Notes: generated from the sequence alone by a model not told the origin. Positions 7,731 to 17,108 are shown, numbered from the stretch's first letter. The stretch is 18,373 bases of DNA from Theodoxus fluviatilis (GCA_034096865.1 JAWQFJ010028347.1:1-18373); one strand, 5' to 3'. A program made the numbers and translations.

Positions 7731-10560
7731 AGCGAGTGAAGGAGCAAGACTAGAGGAGAGAGAGGGGAGCGAGTGAAGGAGCAAGACTAGAGGAGAGAGA
7801 GGGGGAGCGAGTGAAGGAGCAAGACTAGAAGAGAGAGGGGGGAGCGAGTGAAGGAGCAAGACTAGAAGAGAGAGGGGGGAGCGATTGAAGGAGCAAGACT
7901 AGAAGAGAGAGAGGGGAGCGAGTGAAGGAGCAAGACTAGAAGAGAGAGGGGGAGCGAGTGAAGGAGCAAGACTTGAGTGAAGGAGCAAGACTAGAAGAGA
8001 GAGGGGGGAGCGAGTGAAGGAGCAAGACTAGAAGAGAGAGGGGGGGAGCGAGTGAAGGAGCAAGACTAGAAGAGAGAGGGGGAGCGAGTGAAGGAGCAAG
8101 ACTAGAAGAGAGAGGGGGAGCGAGTGAAGGAGCAAGACTAGAAGAGAGAGGGGGGAGCGAGTGAAGGAGCAAGACTAGAAGAGAGAGGGGGGAGCGAGTG
8201 AAGGAGCAAGACTAGAAGAGAGAGGGGGGAGCGAGTGAAGGAGCAAGACTAGAAGAGAGAGGGGGGAGCGAGTGAAGGAGCAAGACTAGAAGAGAGAGGG
8301 GGGAGCGAGTGAAGGAGCAAGACTAGAAGAGAGAGGGGGGAGCGAGTGAAGGAGCAAGACTAGAAGAGAGAGGGGGAGCGAGTGAAGGAGCAAGACTAGA
8401 AGAGAGAGGGGGAGCGAGTGAAGGAGCAAGACTAGAAGAGAGAGGGGGGAGCGAGTGAAGGAGCAAGACTAGAAGAGAGAGGGGGAGCGAGTGAAGGAGC
8501 AAGACTAGAAGAGAGAGGGGGGAGCGAGTGAAGGAGCAAGACTAGAAGAGAGAGGGGGGAGCGAGTGAAGGAGCAAGACTAGAAGAGAGAGGGGGGGGGA
8601 GCGAGTGAAGGAGCAAGACTAGAAGAGAGAGGGAGGAGCGAGTGAAGGAGCAAGACTAGAAGAGAGAGGGGGAGCGAGTGAAGGAGCAAGACTAGAAGAG
8701 AGAGGGGGAGCGATTGAAGGAGCAAGACTAGAAGAGAGAGGGGGGAGCGAGTGAAGGAGCAAGACTAGAAGAGAGAGGGGGGAGCGAGTGAAGGAGCAAG
8801 ACTAGAAGAGAGAGGGGGGAGCGAGTGAAGGAGCAAGACTAGAAGAGAGAGGGGGGAGCGAGTGAAGGAGCAAGACTAGAAGAGAGAGGGGGGAGCGAGT
8901 GAAGGAGCAAGACTAGAAGAGAGAGGGGGGAGCGAGTGAAGGAGCAAGACTAGAAGAGAGAGGGGGGAGCGAGTGAAGGAGCAAGACTAGAAGAGAGAGG
9001 GAGGGGGGGAGCGAGTGAAGGAGCAAGACTAGAAGAGAGAGGGGGAGCGAGTGAAGGAGCAAGACTAGAAGAGAGAGGGGGGAGCGAGTGAAGGAGCAAG
9101 ACTAGAAGAGAGAGGGGGGAGCGAGTGAAGGAGCAAGACTAGAAGAGAGAGGGGGAGCGAGTGAAGGAGCAAGACTAGAAGAGAGAGGGGGGAGCGAGTG
9201 AAGGAGCAAGACTAGAAGAGAGAGGGGGGAGCGAGTGAAGGAGCAAGACTAGAAGAGAGAGGGGGGGAGCGAGTGAAGGAGCAAGACTAGAAGAGAGAGG
9301 GGGGAGCGAGTGAAGGAGCAAGACTAGAAGAGAGAGGGGGGAGCGAGTGAAGGAGCAAGACTAGAAGAGAGAGGGGGGAGCGAGTGAAGGAGCAAGACTA
9401 GAAGAGAGAGGGGGGAGCGAGTGAAGGAGCAAGACTAGAAGAGAGAGGGGGGAGCGAGTGAAGGAGCAAGACTAGAAGAGAGAGGGGGGAGCGAGTGAAG
9501 GAGCAAGACTAGAAGAGAGAGGGGGAGCGAGTGAAGGAGCAAGACTAGAAGAGAGAGGGGGAGCGAGTGAAGGAGCAAGACTAGAAGAGAGAGGGGGGAG
9601 CGAGTGAAGGAGCAAGACTAGAAGAGAGAGGGGGGAGCGAGTGAAGGAGCAAGACTAGAAGAGAGAGGGGGGAGCGAGTGAAGGAGCAAGACTAGAAGAG
9701 AGAGGGGGAGCGAGTGAAGGAGCAAGACTAGAAGAGAGAGGGGGGAGCGAGTGAAGGAGCAAGACTAGAAGAGAGAGGGGGGAGCGAGTGAAGGAGCAAG
9801 ACTAGAAGAGAGAGGGGGAGCGAGTGAAGGAGCAAGACTAGAAGAGAGAGGGGGAGCGAGTGAAGGAGCAAGACTAGAAGAGAGAGGGGGAGCGAGTGAA
9901 GGAGCAAGACTAGAAGAGAGAGGGGGAGCGAGTGAAGGAGCAAGACTAGAAGAGAGAGGGGGAGCGAGTGAAGGAGCAAGACTAGAAGAGAGAGGGGGAG
10001 CGGTGAAGGAGCAAGACTAGAAGAGAGAGTGGGGAGGGTGAAGAGCAGACTAGAAGAGAGAGGGGGAGCGAGTGAGAGGAGCAAGACTAGGAAGAAGAGA
10101 GAGGGGGGAGGAGGGGAGCGAGTGAAGAGGGGGGGAGCGAGTTAGGAGCAAGACTAGAAGAGAGAGGGGAGCGATGAAGGAGCAAGACTAGAAGAGAGAG
10201 GTGGAGGGGGAGCGAGTGTAAGGAGCAAGACCAGGAAGAGAGAATGGGGGGGGGGGGGAGGGGGGAGCGAGTGAAGGAGCAAGACTAGGAAGAGAGAGGG
10301 GGGGAGGGGGGAGCGAGTGAAGGAGCAAGACTAGGAAGAGAGAATTGGGGGGGGGGGGAGCGAGTGAAGGAGGAAGACTAGGAAGAGAGAGGGTGGGAGG
10401 GGGGAGCGAGTGTAGGAGCAAGACTAGAGGAGAGAGGGGGGGGGGGGGGGGGTTGAGCGAGTGTAGGAGCAAGACTAGAGGAGAGAGGGGGAGGAGGGAG
10501 CGATTGAAGGAGCAAGACTAGAAGAGAGAGAGAGGGGGGGGGGGGGGGAGCGAGTGAAGG
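7731..10560 (+). repeat. G-rich 36-38-bp minisatellite, about 75 copies
   Basis: Each unit has the core AGCGAGTGAAGGAGCAAGAC, then TAGAAGAGAGAG and a G-run of variable length. The plus strand is strongly purine-rich throughout. From 7731 to about 10010 units are nearly identical and differ mainly in G-run length (mostly 5 or 6, occasionally more). Rare variants are GATTGAA for GAGTGAA (about 7885, 8711) and a duplicated half-unit near 7974. From 10010 to 10560 the array decays, with deletions, G-runs above 10 and AATTGGGG interruptions. Open frames across it are artefacts. No gene is seen in these 2.8 kb. Confidence 0.97.
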
Positions 10561-10668
10561 TGTGCGTGCGTGTTTGTGTTTTTGAGTGTGTGTGTGTGTG
10601 TGTGTGCGTGCGTGTGTGCGTGCGTGCGCGTGGGCAAGCTTGAGTGCGTAAGTGCGTGTGTGCATGTA

Positions 10669-10745
<77 letters not shown>

Positions 10746-10833
10746 ACGAGCGAGTGAGTAAGCGTGTGTGTGTGTGCGTGTTTGTGAGTGTGTGTGTGTG
10801 TGTGTGTGTGAGCGCGCGTGCATGCGTGTTTGT
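10559..10833 (+). repeat. (TG)n microsatellite with TGCG and GAGC interruptions
   Basis: Starts without a gap at the end of the G-rich minisatellite. The pure TG core is about 10671-10743. The flanks are TGCG-rich, which favours Z-DNA-prone alternation of purine and pyrimidine. Confidence 0.95.
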
Positions 10834-11336
10834 GGCGGAATATTATTGTGAATATTTTTCCTGTAATTTTATAGTTCTCTGTATTTAATCAGTAAAGATT
10901 TATAGAAGGCAAAACGACTGAACTATTGCAATAGTTAAGTAACATACATCGCACATCTTTGATTATATCTTAGATATTTAACGCTGCTTGTTTTATAGTG
11001 CAAAGCAACTTTATTTGTCCAGATTTGGAAGATTTGTAAAAATTCGCCTGCGAGGATTCCAATATACAAGCTGATGAGTGTCGAACAGAATCTACAGGAA
11101 ACGATTTGCCGCCACAGCCTTCATGAAAAGCTCTCATTTTGACGCTCTCACTATTCTGACAAGCAGGTCTCTCTCATAGGGAGCGCTAAGGGGCAGATAC
11201 TATCATCCGGAAGGAGCCATGAGAGGGGGAAAATGACGTGGGAAGTGGGTAGGCACGCTTTGTGCGCATGCTCAAAGCAGCAGTGGTGGTGGCTAGCTAG
11301 AAATGCAGGCTGTTTGCTCACGCTACTTAGATACTG
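10834..11336. other. Unassigned sequence left of the MITE
   Basis: About 500 bases of ordinary composition. I found no convincing ORF, RNA gene or repeat boundary. Confidence 0.5.
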
Positions 11337-11343
11337 ATAGTGG
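11337..11343 (+). repeat. Target-site duplication, left copy (MITE)
   Basis: ATAGTGG, repeated at 11651-11657. The match extends to an eighth base (T) that overlaps the first base of the inverted repeat. Confidence 0.65.
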
Positions 11344-11410
11344 TGCTGAATGAGTCGTTGTCGGCAAGATTTCCGGACACTGTACCCCAGTTTTTAAATC
11401 TCGGCCTTAC

Positions 11411-11422
11411 AGTCACGTGACT
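11411..11422. promoter_or_regulatory. Palindrome AGTCACGTGACT with E-box CACGTG
   Basis: A perfect 12-bp palindrome inside the MITE. CACGTG is the E-box bound by USF/Myc-type bHLH factors; use here is not shown. Confidence 0.3.
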
Positions 11423-11575
11423 CGCACGCCCGGGGAGTTATGCTAAGATCCGGCCGCGTTAATGTATCTGCGTTTTGTGACAAACGTCTTGCTCGGCGAT
11501 ACTGTACTCCATGCACCTTAACGGTCCGCGTGATTCGGGTGTAATCTTAAGTTAAACGACGTTTATAAATGTCCG

Positions 11576-11587
11576 TTCTCGCGAGAA
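11576..11587. promoter_or_regulatory. Palindrome TTCTCGCGAGAA
   Basis: A perfect 12-bp palindrome inside the MITE, just before the right inverted repeat. Its core TCTCGCGAGA equals the CGCG element known from animal CpG promoters (BANP-type). Chance or structural origin is possible. Confidence 0.3.
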
Positions 11588-11650
11588 ATGCCGAGATTTG
11601 AAACTGGAGTACAGTGTCCGGAAATGTTGCCGACAACGACCATTTCAGCA

Positions 11651-11657
11651 ATAGTGG
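11651..11657 (+). repeat. Target-site duplication, right copy (MITE)
   Basis: ATAGTGG directly after the right inverted repeat; partner of 11337-11343. Confidence 0.65.
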
Positions 11658-11799
11658 TCGGTCACTGACCTCGGTCTTTGTGTGTGGACTTCCTCCTCGT
11701 GCTGGTCTCCCATGGGGCGTTGCTACCAGGCTCTCACAATTAAGTTCCTTGGTTCTCTTTCTTCTCACCCCTGATCTCCCCCTGTGGTTTGGGGGTAAG

Positions 11800-11965
11800 A
11801 ATTGACCCACCGCGTCTCCATACGTGATTCGTAAGAGGCGAATAAATAAATGGGGACACCGTGACTTGATTTGCATTCTCTAAACTGTTTTGATGATTAT
11901 CGTGCTTAATGGCCTTATATAGCCTTCAAAGGCTGATAGGCCGTGAAACACTATCCATCCATCTA
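11800..11965 (+). mobile_element. Possible SINE/LINE 3' end with tetranucleotide tail
   Basis: The segment contains CGTAAGAGGCGAATAAA (11829-11845), similar from memory to a motif in molluscan SINEs. A terminal stem-loop (11911-11942), the words GTGAAACACT and a short (ATCC)n tail (11953-11964) follow. Stringent LINE reverse transcriptases are known to recognise 3' stem-loops and leave short-motif tails. No 5' end or target-site duplication was found. Confidence 0.4.
11911..11942 (+). repeat. Nested 3' stem-loop
   Basis: Outer arms GGCCTTAT (11911-11918) and ATAGGCC (11936-11942) pair with one bulged T. Inner arms AGCCTT (11921-11926) and AAGGCT (11929-11934) pair perfectly around CA. It sits about 10 nt before the tetranucleotide tail. 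Confidence 0.65.
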
Positions 11966-11986
11966 TTCTCACCCCTCTTTTTTTGT

Positions 11987-12069
<83 letters not shown>

Positions 12070-12081
12070 GCTGTCTGTCTG

Positions 12082-12134
<53 letters not shown>
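11987..12134 (+). repeat. Compound (CTGT)n-(TC)n microsatellite
   Basis: About 24 CTGT copies (11987-12083) with one GCTGTC slip near 12070, then pure TC to 12134. It begins close to the retroposon-like tail at 11965. Confidence 0.97.
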
Positions 12135-12622
<488 letters not shown>

Positions 12623-13046
12623 AACCCAACCGGGTTTCTGTCTATCCGGATATCCGTCCAGTCTATGCGTTCGGCCGCCCGTGCACGGATCTCCGCAACA
12701 ACTGCGTATGGCTATGTCCTCATCCTCGTGACTGGATGGGGGTAAGTCGTTCGCGTTTTGTGAAGGCGTATACCTGATTGACCACAGATTCCAGTAGGAT
12801 ATTTCCTCTGGGACTTTTTTGTCATGGGACTAGTTGACGGCTATAAGGGAAGGCAACTCGGCTCCAACGTGTACTTCGTGAGAGAGTAAAGGGAGGTAAC
12901 TCGGCTCCAACGTGTGGTTCGTGCTGCACGAGGTTTTACGCGTCCGAGCTCGCTCTTCTCATCACACGTTGATGTTTGGTGAATGTGAGGGTGTTGGGGG
13001 TGGGAAAGTATCTACGGTAGGGTTATTTAGGGGGAGAGGGAAATGG
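12623..13046. other. Unassigned sequence with a short duplication
   Basis: No gene recognised. It contains two 36-bp near-copies at 12845-12880 and 12888-12923 (shared core AACTCGGCTCCAACGTGT), offset by 43 bases. Confidence 0.5.
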
Positions 13047-13110
13047 AAAAGGTGGAGTCGGGAAAAGGTGGAGACGGGAACAGGTGGAGACGGGAACAGG
13101 TGGAGATGGG
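13047..13110 (+). repeat. 16-bp tandem repeat, 4 copies
   Basis: Four units close to AAAAGGTGGAGACGGG at 13047, 13063, 13079 and 13095, differing at one or two bases. Confidence 0.9.
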
Positions 13111-13121
13111 TAAACCATCTA

Positions 13122-13284
13122 GTATGTGTATATATGTGTATATGGTATATGTGTGTGTATTTGTGTGTGTATGTATATGTGTGTATGTATGTATGTATGT
13201 GTGTATGTATGTCTGTATGCATGCACGTGTGTATGAGTATATGTATGTGTGTATGTATGTATATGTATATATGTGTATAAATAT
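13122..13284 (+). repeat. TGTATG-rich microsatellite
   Basis: Irregular TGTA/TGTG/TATG repeats with no consistent long period. Open frames across it are artefacts. Confidence 0.9.
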
Positions 13285-13334
13285 GGACGTAAATATGCAT
13301 TTCGTGACTAATCCTATTATGTTGTCTTACTTCT

Positions 13335-13369
13335 CCCCCACCCCACCCCATCCCACCCCACCCCCTCCT
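13335..13369 (+). repeat. CCCCA-type short repeat
   Basis: Repeated CCCCA with one CCCAT variant. The minus strand has spaced G-runs that could form a G-quadruplex. Confidence 0.8.
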
Positions 13370-13494
13370 TTTTTAAACAAAGGATGAGTGAGTGGTAGAG
13401 GACCATAATGGGGTAAGGGCATGGTTGCTTGTTTGCTAGTGATGGCTTGAGGTAGTCTGCAAAGGCAGGGAGGTATGTGAAAGAGAGGATCCAT

Positions 13495-13515
13495 CCCCCC
13501 CCCCCCCCCCCCCCC
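13495..13515 (+). repeat. Poly-C run, 21 nt
   Basis: A homopolymer of 21 C. Run length is prone to sequencing and assembly error. Confidence 0.9.
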
Positions 13516-13660
13516 TCCCCCACACCACCGTCACTCGCTTTAGAGTGGTCAAAGACATCCGGGATGGCTTCATTTCATTACTGGGCTGATGAGAGGTTAA
13601 TTGGTCAGAGACAATTTCCAGTGCAGCTATCTCTCGCTCTTGCCGCTCTACTGAGCTCCG

Positions 13661-14526
13661 CTCTGCCTTCCTCTGCCTTCCTCTGCCTTCCTCTGCCTTC
13701 CTCTGCCTTCCATTGCCTTCCATTGCCTTCCTCTGCCTTCCTCTGCCTTCCTCTGCCTTCCTCTGCCTTCCTTGCCTTCCTCTGCCTTCCTCTGCCTTCC
13801 ATTGCCTTCCTCTGCCTTCCTCTGCCTTCCATTGCCTTCCTCTGCCTTCCTCTGCCTTCCTCTGCCTTCCTCTGCCTTCCTCTGCCTTCCTCTGCCTTCC
13901 TCTGCCTTCCATTGCCTTCCTCTGCCTTCCTCTGCCTTCCTCTGCCTTCCATTGCCTTCCTCTGCCTTCCTCTGCCTTCCATTGCCTTCCTCTGCCTTCC
14001 TCTGCCTTCCTCTGCCTTCCTCTGCCTTCCTCTGCCTTCCATTGCCTTCCTCTGCCTTCCTCTGCCTTCCATTGCCTTCCTCTGTCTTCCTCTGCCCTCC
14101 TCTGCCTTCCTCTGCCTTCCTCTGCCTTCCATTGCCTTCCATTGCCTTCCTCTGCCTTCCTCTGCCTTCCATTGCCTTCCTCTGCCTTCCTCTGCCTTCC
14201 ATTGCCTTCCTCTGCCTTCCTCTGCCTTCCTCTGCCTTCCATTGCCTTCCTCTGCCTTCCTCTGCCTTCCATTGCCTTCCTCTGCCTTCCATTGCCTTCC
14301 ATTGCCTTCCTCTGCCTTCCTCTGCCTTCCATTGCCTTCCTCTGCCTTCCATTGCCTTCCTCTGCCTTCCATTGCCTTCCTCTGCCTTCCTCTGCCTTCC
14401 ATTGCCTTCCTCTGCCTTCCTCTGCCTTCCATTGCCTTCCTCTGCCTTCCATTGCCTTCCTCTGCCTTCCATTGCCTTCCTCTGCCTTCCATTGCCTTCC
14501 TCTGCCTTCCATTGCCTTCCTCTGCC
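13661..14526 (+). repeat. 10-bp minisatellite in two variants, about 86 units
   Basis: Units are CTCTGCCTTC (A) or CATTGCCTTC (B), with one 9-bp unit at 13771-13779 and two singly mutated units near 14085-14100. The order is not random: the left half is mostly A with isolated B, the middle has AAB repeats, and the right end has AB repeats. The plus strand is almost all pyrimidine. Because 10 is not a multiple of 3, the repeat reads as a 30-bp peptide repeat in every frame, so the long open frames on both strands are not evidence of genes. Confidence 0.97.
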
Positions 14527-14769
14527 TCTCCTGATTGTATCAGAACACACGGACTTCAGCGAGGACATGCAGCAGCAGCCATATGGCCAGGCGTCATTGC
14601 TCTTGAACGGCAGCCTGAAACTGCTTCCCTGTCAAGCTTTGACTGTGGATAACAACAAAATTGAACTGTCACTTACGGCAACTCTCACTCCAGTAGACGA
14701 GACACACTTTTGTCTATTTTCTGGTCCAAGAGCAATTTTAAACATATATTTTGTATCTAACAAATACGT
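14527..14769 (+). other. Unique spacer with weak exon-like character
   Basis: About 240 bases between the 10-bp minisatellite and the GA tract. A splice-acceptor-like TGTATCAG ends near 14541 after the very long pyrimidine tract. The frame through QQQPYGQASLLLNGSLKLLPC (14568 onward) has protein-like composition. No clear splice donor, stop or polyadenylation signal completes an exon model. Confidence 0.2.
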
Positions 14770-15087
<318 letters not shown>

Positions 15088-15089
15088 CA

Positions 15090-15095
15090 TTTATT
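15090..15095 (-). terminator. Polyadenylation signal (AATAAA, minus strand)
   Basis: TTTATT on the plus strand is AATAAA on the minus strand, 144 nt past the stop codon of the exon at 15239-15846. A stem-loop (AGGCCTT/AAGCCT, about 15100-15116) and a (GTTC)n tail beside it also resemble a retroposon 3' end, so the signal may have come with one. Confidence 0.5.
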
Positions 15096-15167
15096 GCGTA
15101 GGCCTTCTCCAAGCCTGTTGCAGAATTATAATACATCAAAAGAACAAAATCAATTGCACATATTTTC

Positions 15168-15188
15168 CAAGACTGGCAACCAGTCTTG
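15168..15188. repeat. Perfect 9-bp hairpin
   Basis: CAAGACTGG (15168-15176) and CCAGTCTTG (15180-15188) pair perfectly around CAA. It lies in the presumed 3' UTR, about 50 nt beyond the stop codon of the minus-strand exon. Confidence 0.6.
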
Positions 15189-15238
15189 ATCGAGGCGCGT
15201 ACGCGGAGACAAGCGAGAGTCATGCAGCGACACGCGAA

Positions 15239-15846
15239 TCATGGCTTCCGTGCTGTCCGCCTTGGCTGCTGCCGTCTCAGGGTTAGTCTGTCGCCATCTC
15301 CATGGCTACTGCCGCACTCAGGGCCTCGGACTGGGGCTGTGTCTGGTGGACGGACTTGCATAGGCAGTCTGGGGGTAGCAGGCCATTGTCTCTCTCTCCT
15401 GTCGGAACAGGACGGAATGGGGCGATCATATGGGGAGCCGACACCACGGCCACCCCCATCCCTCTCCGCGCCCCCCTCCGCAGCCTTCACTTCAGGGAAG
15501 GTGGCGAGACACGACTGGGCAGCCGCACTCCTGCGCTCTATCTCCTGCAGTACCTTCCTCACACTGTCTGGAAGATCTTTGGATGGTTCCTGGTTCGAAG
15601 GCGCCTCGGATGAAAGAGGCGACGCGCAGACGTGTCTCAGATCGGAAGGGGAGGCATGTCGTGGAAACTCGCTCCCGTCTCTGTTGACATGGTTGGGCTC
15701 ATTAGAAAACTCTGGTGAAGGGTGATCCAGCTCATCTCTGGCAGCTTGTGCGGCTTCCTTCTCCCGGAGCTGCTGGAACGCTTCCATGGGTTCCCTCCTG
15801 ACGGATTCTGCAAACTCCTCATGTGATTGCAATGTTGGAGGGTTTT
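15239..15846 (-). CDS. Terminal coding exon of an unrecognised protein (C-terminal 201 codons)
   Basis: The minus strand has a 201-codon frame ending in TGA at 15239-15241. It is preceded by a consensus 3' splice site: pyrimidine-rich sequence, then TGTGTTCTACTGCAG, with the AG at plus positions 15848-15847. The exon would begin at 15846 with two bases completing a split codon (phase 1 intron). The first 40 residues are charged and helical in look (SHEEFAESVRREPMEAFQQL, then REKEAAQAARDELD). A middle part is Ser/Pro-rich, and a second helix-like stretch, DSVRKVLQEIERRSAAAQSC, follows. The last 75 residues are Arg/Pro/Gly-rich and less convincing. The family is not recognised. An AATAAA lies 144 nt downstream. 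The frame also runs on upstream through (TC)n as Ser-Leu repeats, which I take as intron. A donor-like AGTGTGAGG (about 15563) could make it an internal exon instead. Confidence 0.55.
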
Positions 15847-15868
15847 CTGCAGTAGAACACAGTGTGCA
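15847..15868 (-). promoter_or_regulatory. Predicted 3' splice site of the minus-strand exon
   Basis: On the minus strand the exon is preceded by CACACTGTGTTCTACTGCAG, with the (TC)n tract farther upstream as a possible pyrimidine tract. This boundary fixes the start of the coding segment at 15846. Confidence 0.5.
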
Positions 15869-15877
15869 TGCGTGTGT

Positions 15878-15880
<3 letters not shown>

Positions 15881-15942
<62 letters not shown>

Positions 15943-15968
15943 AGGGGGGAGAGAGAGAGAGAGAGGGG
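15881..15968 (+). repeat. (GA)n microsatellite
   Basis: Pure GA with a G-rich interruption at about 15935-15952. It is probably intronic relative to the minus-strand gene, where it reads (TC)n. Confidence 0.95.
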
Positions 15969-16003
15969 CAGAGATGCACAGACGAGACTAGAGACGCGAA
16001 GAT

Positions 16004-16043
16004 GGTGAGGCGGTGAGGTGGTGAGGCGGTGAGGCGGTGAGGA
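16004..16043 (+). repeat. 8-bp tandem repeat GGTGAGGC, 5 copies
   Basis: Five copies of GGTGAGG(C/T/A) in a row, followed by a degenerate copy. Confidence 0.85.
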
Positions 16044-16045
16044 GG

Positions 16046-16300
16046 TCGAGGCGATTGCGACCGGGCCCCAAGGACGGGCGAAGACGTATCACCTCTCACA
16101 TCATTCGTGGCGAAGCCGCGTCACGCCAGAAATAGATCGTGACGTCATTGTGCTCAGCGACCCTCCCGGCTGCAGCCCGAAGAGGCCCATTTTCCCCCTG
16201 CCTCCGCGTCATACTCGCTCAGCCTGTATCGCCAGCGTCAAGAGCCATCGATTTTCTTCGGGCTTCACTGCTTCGGTCACGTGGTATGCTCGACCCTAAT
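16046..16300. promoter_or_regulatory. CpG-rich region with CRE and E-box, possible promoter
   Basis: Relative to the neighbouring tracts it has many CpG dinucleotides. A full palindromic CRE, TGACGTCA, lies at 16140-16147 and an E-box, CACGTG, at 16278-16283. These elements are typical of CpG-rich animal promoters. It lies about 300 bases upstream of the minus-strand exon, so it could drive that gene from a short first exon, but I found no convincing first exon or TATA box. It could also be unrelated. Confidence 0.3.
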
Positions 16301-16674
16301 CCCGACCACACCCCCTTCCTCTCCCTCCCTCACGGGCTCTACCCACCCCTATCCCCCACCTGCTGACCGCGAGTAGGCGTGGCTAAGGTTGTCTGGGAAA
16401 ACGAGGTTGAAGTAGCAAGGCGAGGAGGAGGGGGTGGGAGAGGGGGGGGGGGGGGGGGGGGGGGGGACAGGGGGGATGTGCGGTGTGTGGTGAGGCTGCA
16501 AAGCCCGCGTAGAATGTATACTCGCAGATACCAGGACTAGAAAATGGCTGAATTGATATGTGTATGTCTTGTGTGTTGGGTCAACGAAACAAAGATGGAC
16601 GTACAGACGGAGAGACAGAAAGACATGCAGACGGACGAACTGGCGGCTGGCAGGCAGGCAAACAGACAGAAAAA

Positions 16675-16676
<2 letters not shown>
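16301..16676. other. Unassigned sequence with a 25-nt poly-G run
   Basis: No gene recognised. Pyrimidine-rich at 16308-16360, a homopolymer of 25 G at 16442-16466 next to other G-runs (G-quadruplex-prone), and degenerate CAGA/GGCA short repeats from about 16600 leading into the CA tract. Confidence 0.5.
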
Positions 16677-16713
<37 letters not shown>

Positions 16714-16735
16714 CGAGCGAACGCGCGCGCGCGCG

Positions 16736-16776
<41 letters not shown>

Positions 16777-16778
16777 AC
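16677..16778 (+). repeat. (CA)n-(CG)n-(CA)n compound microsatellite
   Basis: CA repeats at 16677-16710 and 16737-16778 flank GAGCGAGCGAA and a CG alternation at 16722-16736. Nearly the whole 100 bases alternate purine and pyrimidine, which is the Z-DNA-prone pattern. Confidence 0.95.
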
Positions 16779-17108
16779 GGGGGGACAGGGAGATATTTTG
16801 CTTCTTTGTGGACGCGTCATCATGAAATTGAAACCCTATAACTAGGAGTGGCTAGATGTGATTGGTTCTAAATTTTAAATTTAAAACAGAGACGGAAAAA
16901 ATTCGTGCTTCGTCCATGATAATTACATTCTGCAAGAAAAGTTGCAAACGTTACAAATGGAAGTTTGGCCACGAAAGCTATTCACGGGTTTCCTTGAATT
17001 CTAATTTTGTTTCTGTCTGTTGCGTTCCTGCAGGGGGCGAGCTGTTGTCATGGAAATGTTGCGGATCTTTCGTGTGGCCTGGTTTCCCCACTGTCCAAGA
17101 CAGTGGTA
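16779..17108. other. Unassigned sequence flanking the LTR element
   Basis: No gene recognised. It ends in a perfect hairpin, CCACTGTC-CAA-GACAGTGG (17088-17106), directly against the outer edge of the LTR. The five bases next to the LTR are TGGTA (17104-17108), the candidate target-site duplication whose partner lies outside the window. Confidence 0.5.

Larger units (their letters stand above)
11344..11650. mobile_element. Probable MITE (non-autonomous DNA transposon), 307 bp
   Basis: Terminal inverted repeats at 11344-11404 and 11591-11650 match at about 54 of 60 positions, beginning TGCTGAA and ending TTCAGCA. The best-conserved block includes GTCGTTGTCGGCAA and ATTTCCGGACACTGTA. Direct repeats of 7-8 bp adjoin both ends. 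The interior of about 185 bp has no coding capacity. A 7-8-bp duplication fits hAT- or P-like transposases, but the termini alone do not settle the superfamily. It could also be a foldback element. Transposition would need a transposase from elsewhere. Confidence 0.72.

Noticed and set aside
7731..10560. CRISPR-like or coding array in the G-rich minisatellite
   Set aside because: No spacers and variable unit length, and its open frames are short and repeat-driven.
11547..11876. Minus-strand ORF of 109 codons across the MITE's right arm
   Set aside because: It crosses the transposon boundary and a retroposon-like segment, so it is most likely a chance frame in repeats.
15168..15188. Helitron 3' end
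   Set aside because: The hairpin is not followed by CTRR on either strand, and no TC-start partner was found.
15239..16099. A 286-codon minus-strand protein including the Ser-Leu repeat
   Set aside because: It would start at GTG and read through the (TC)n tract. A consensus splice acceptor at 15847-15868 better explains the boundary.
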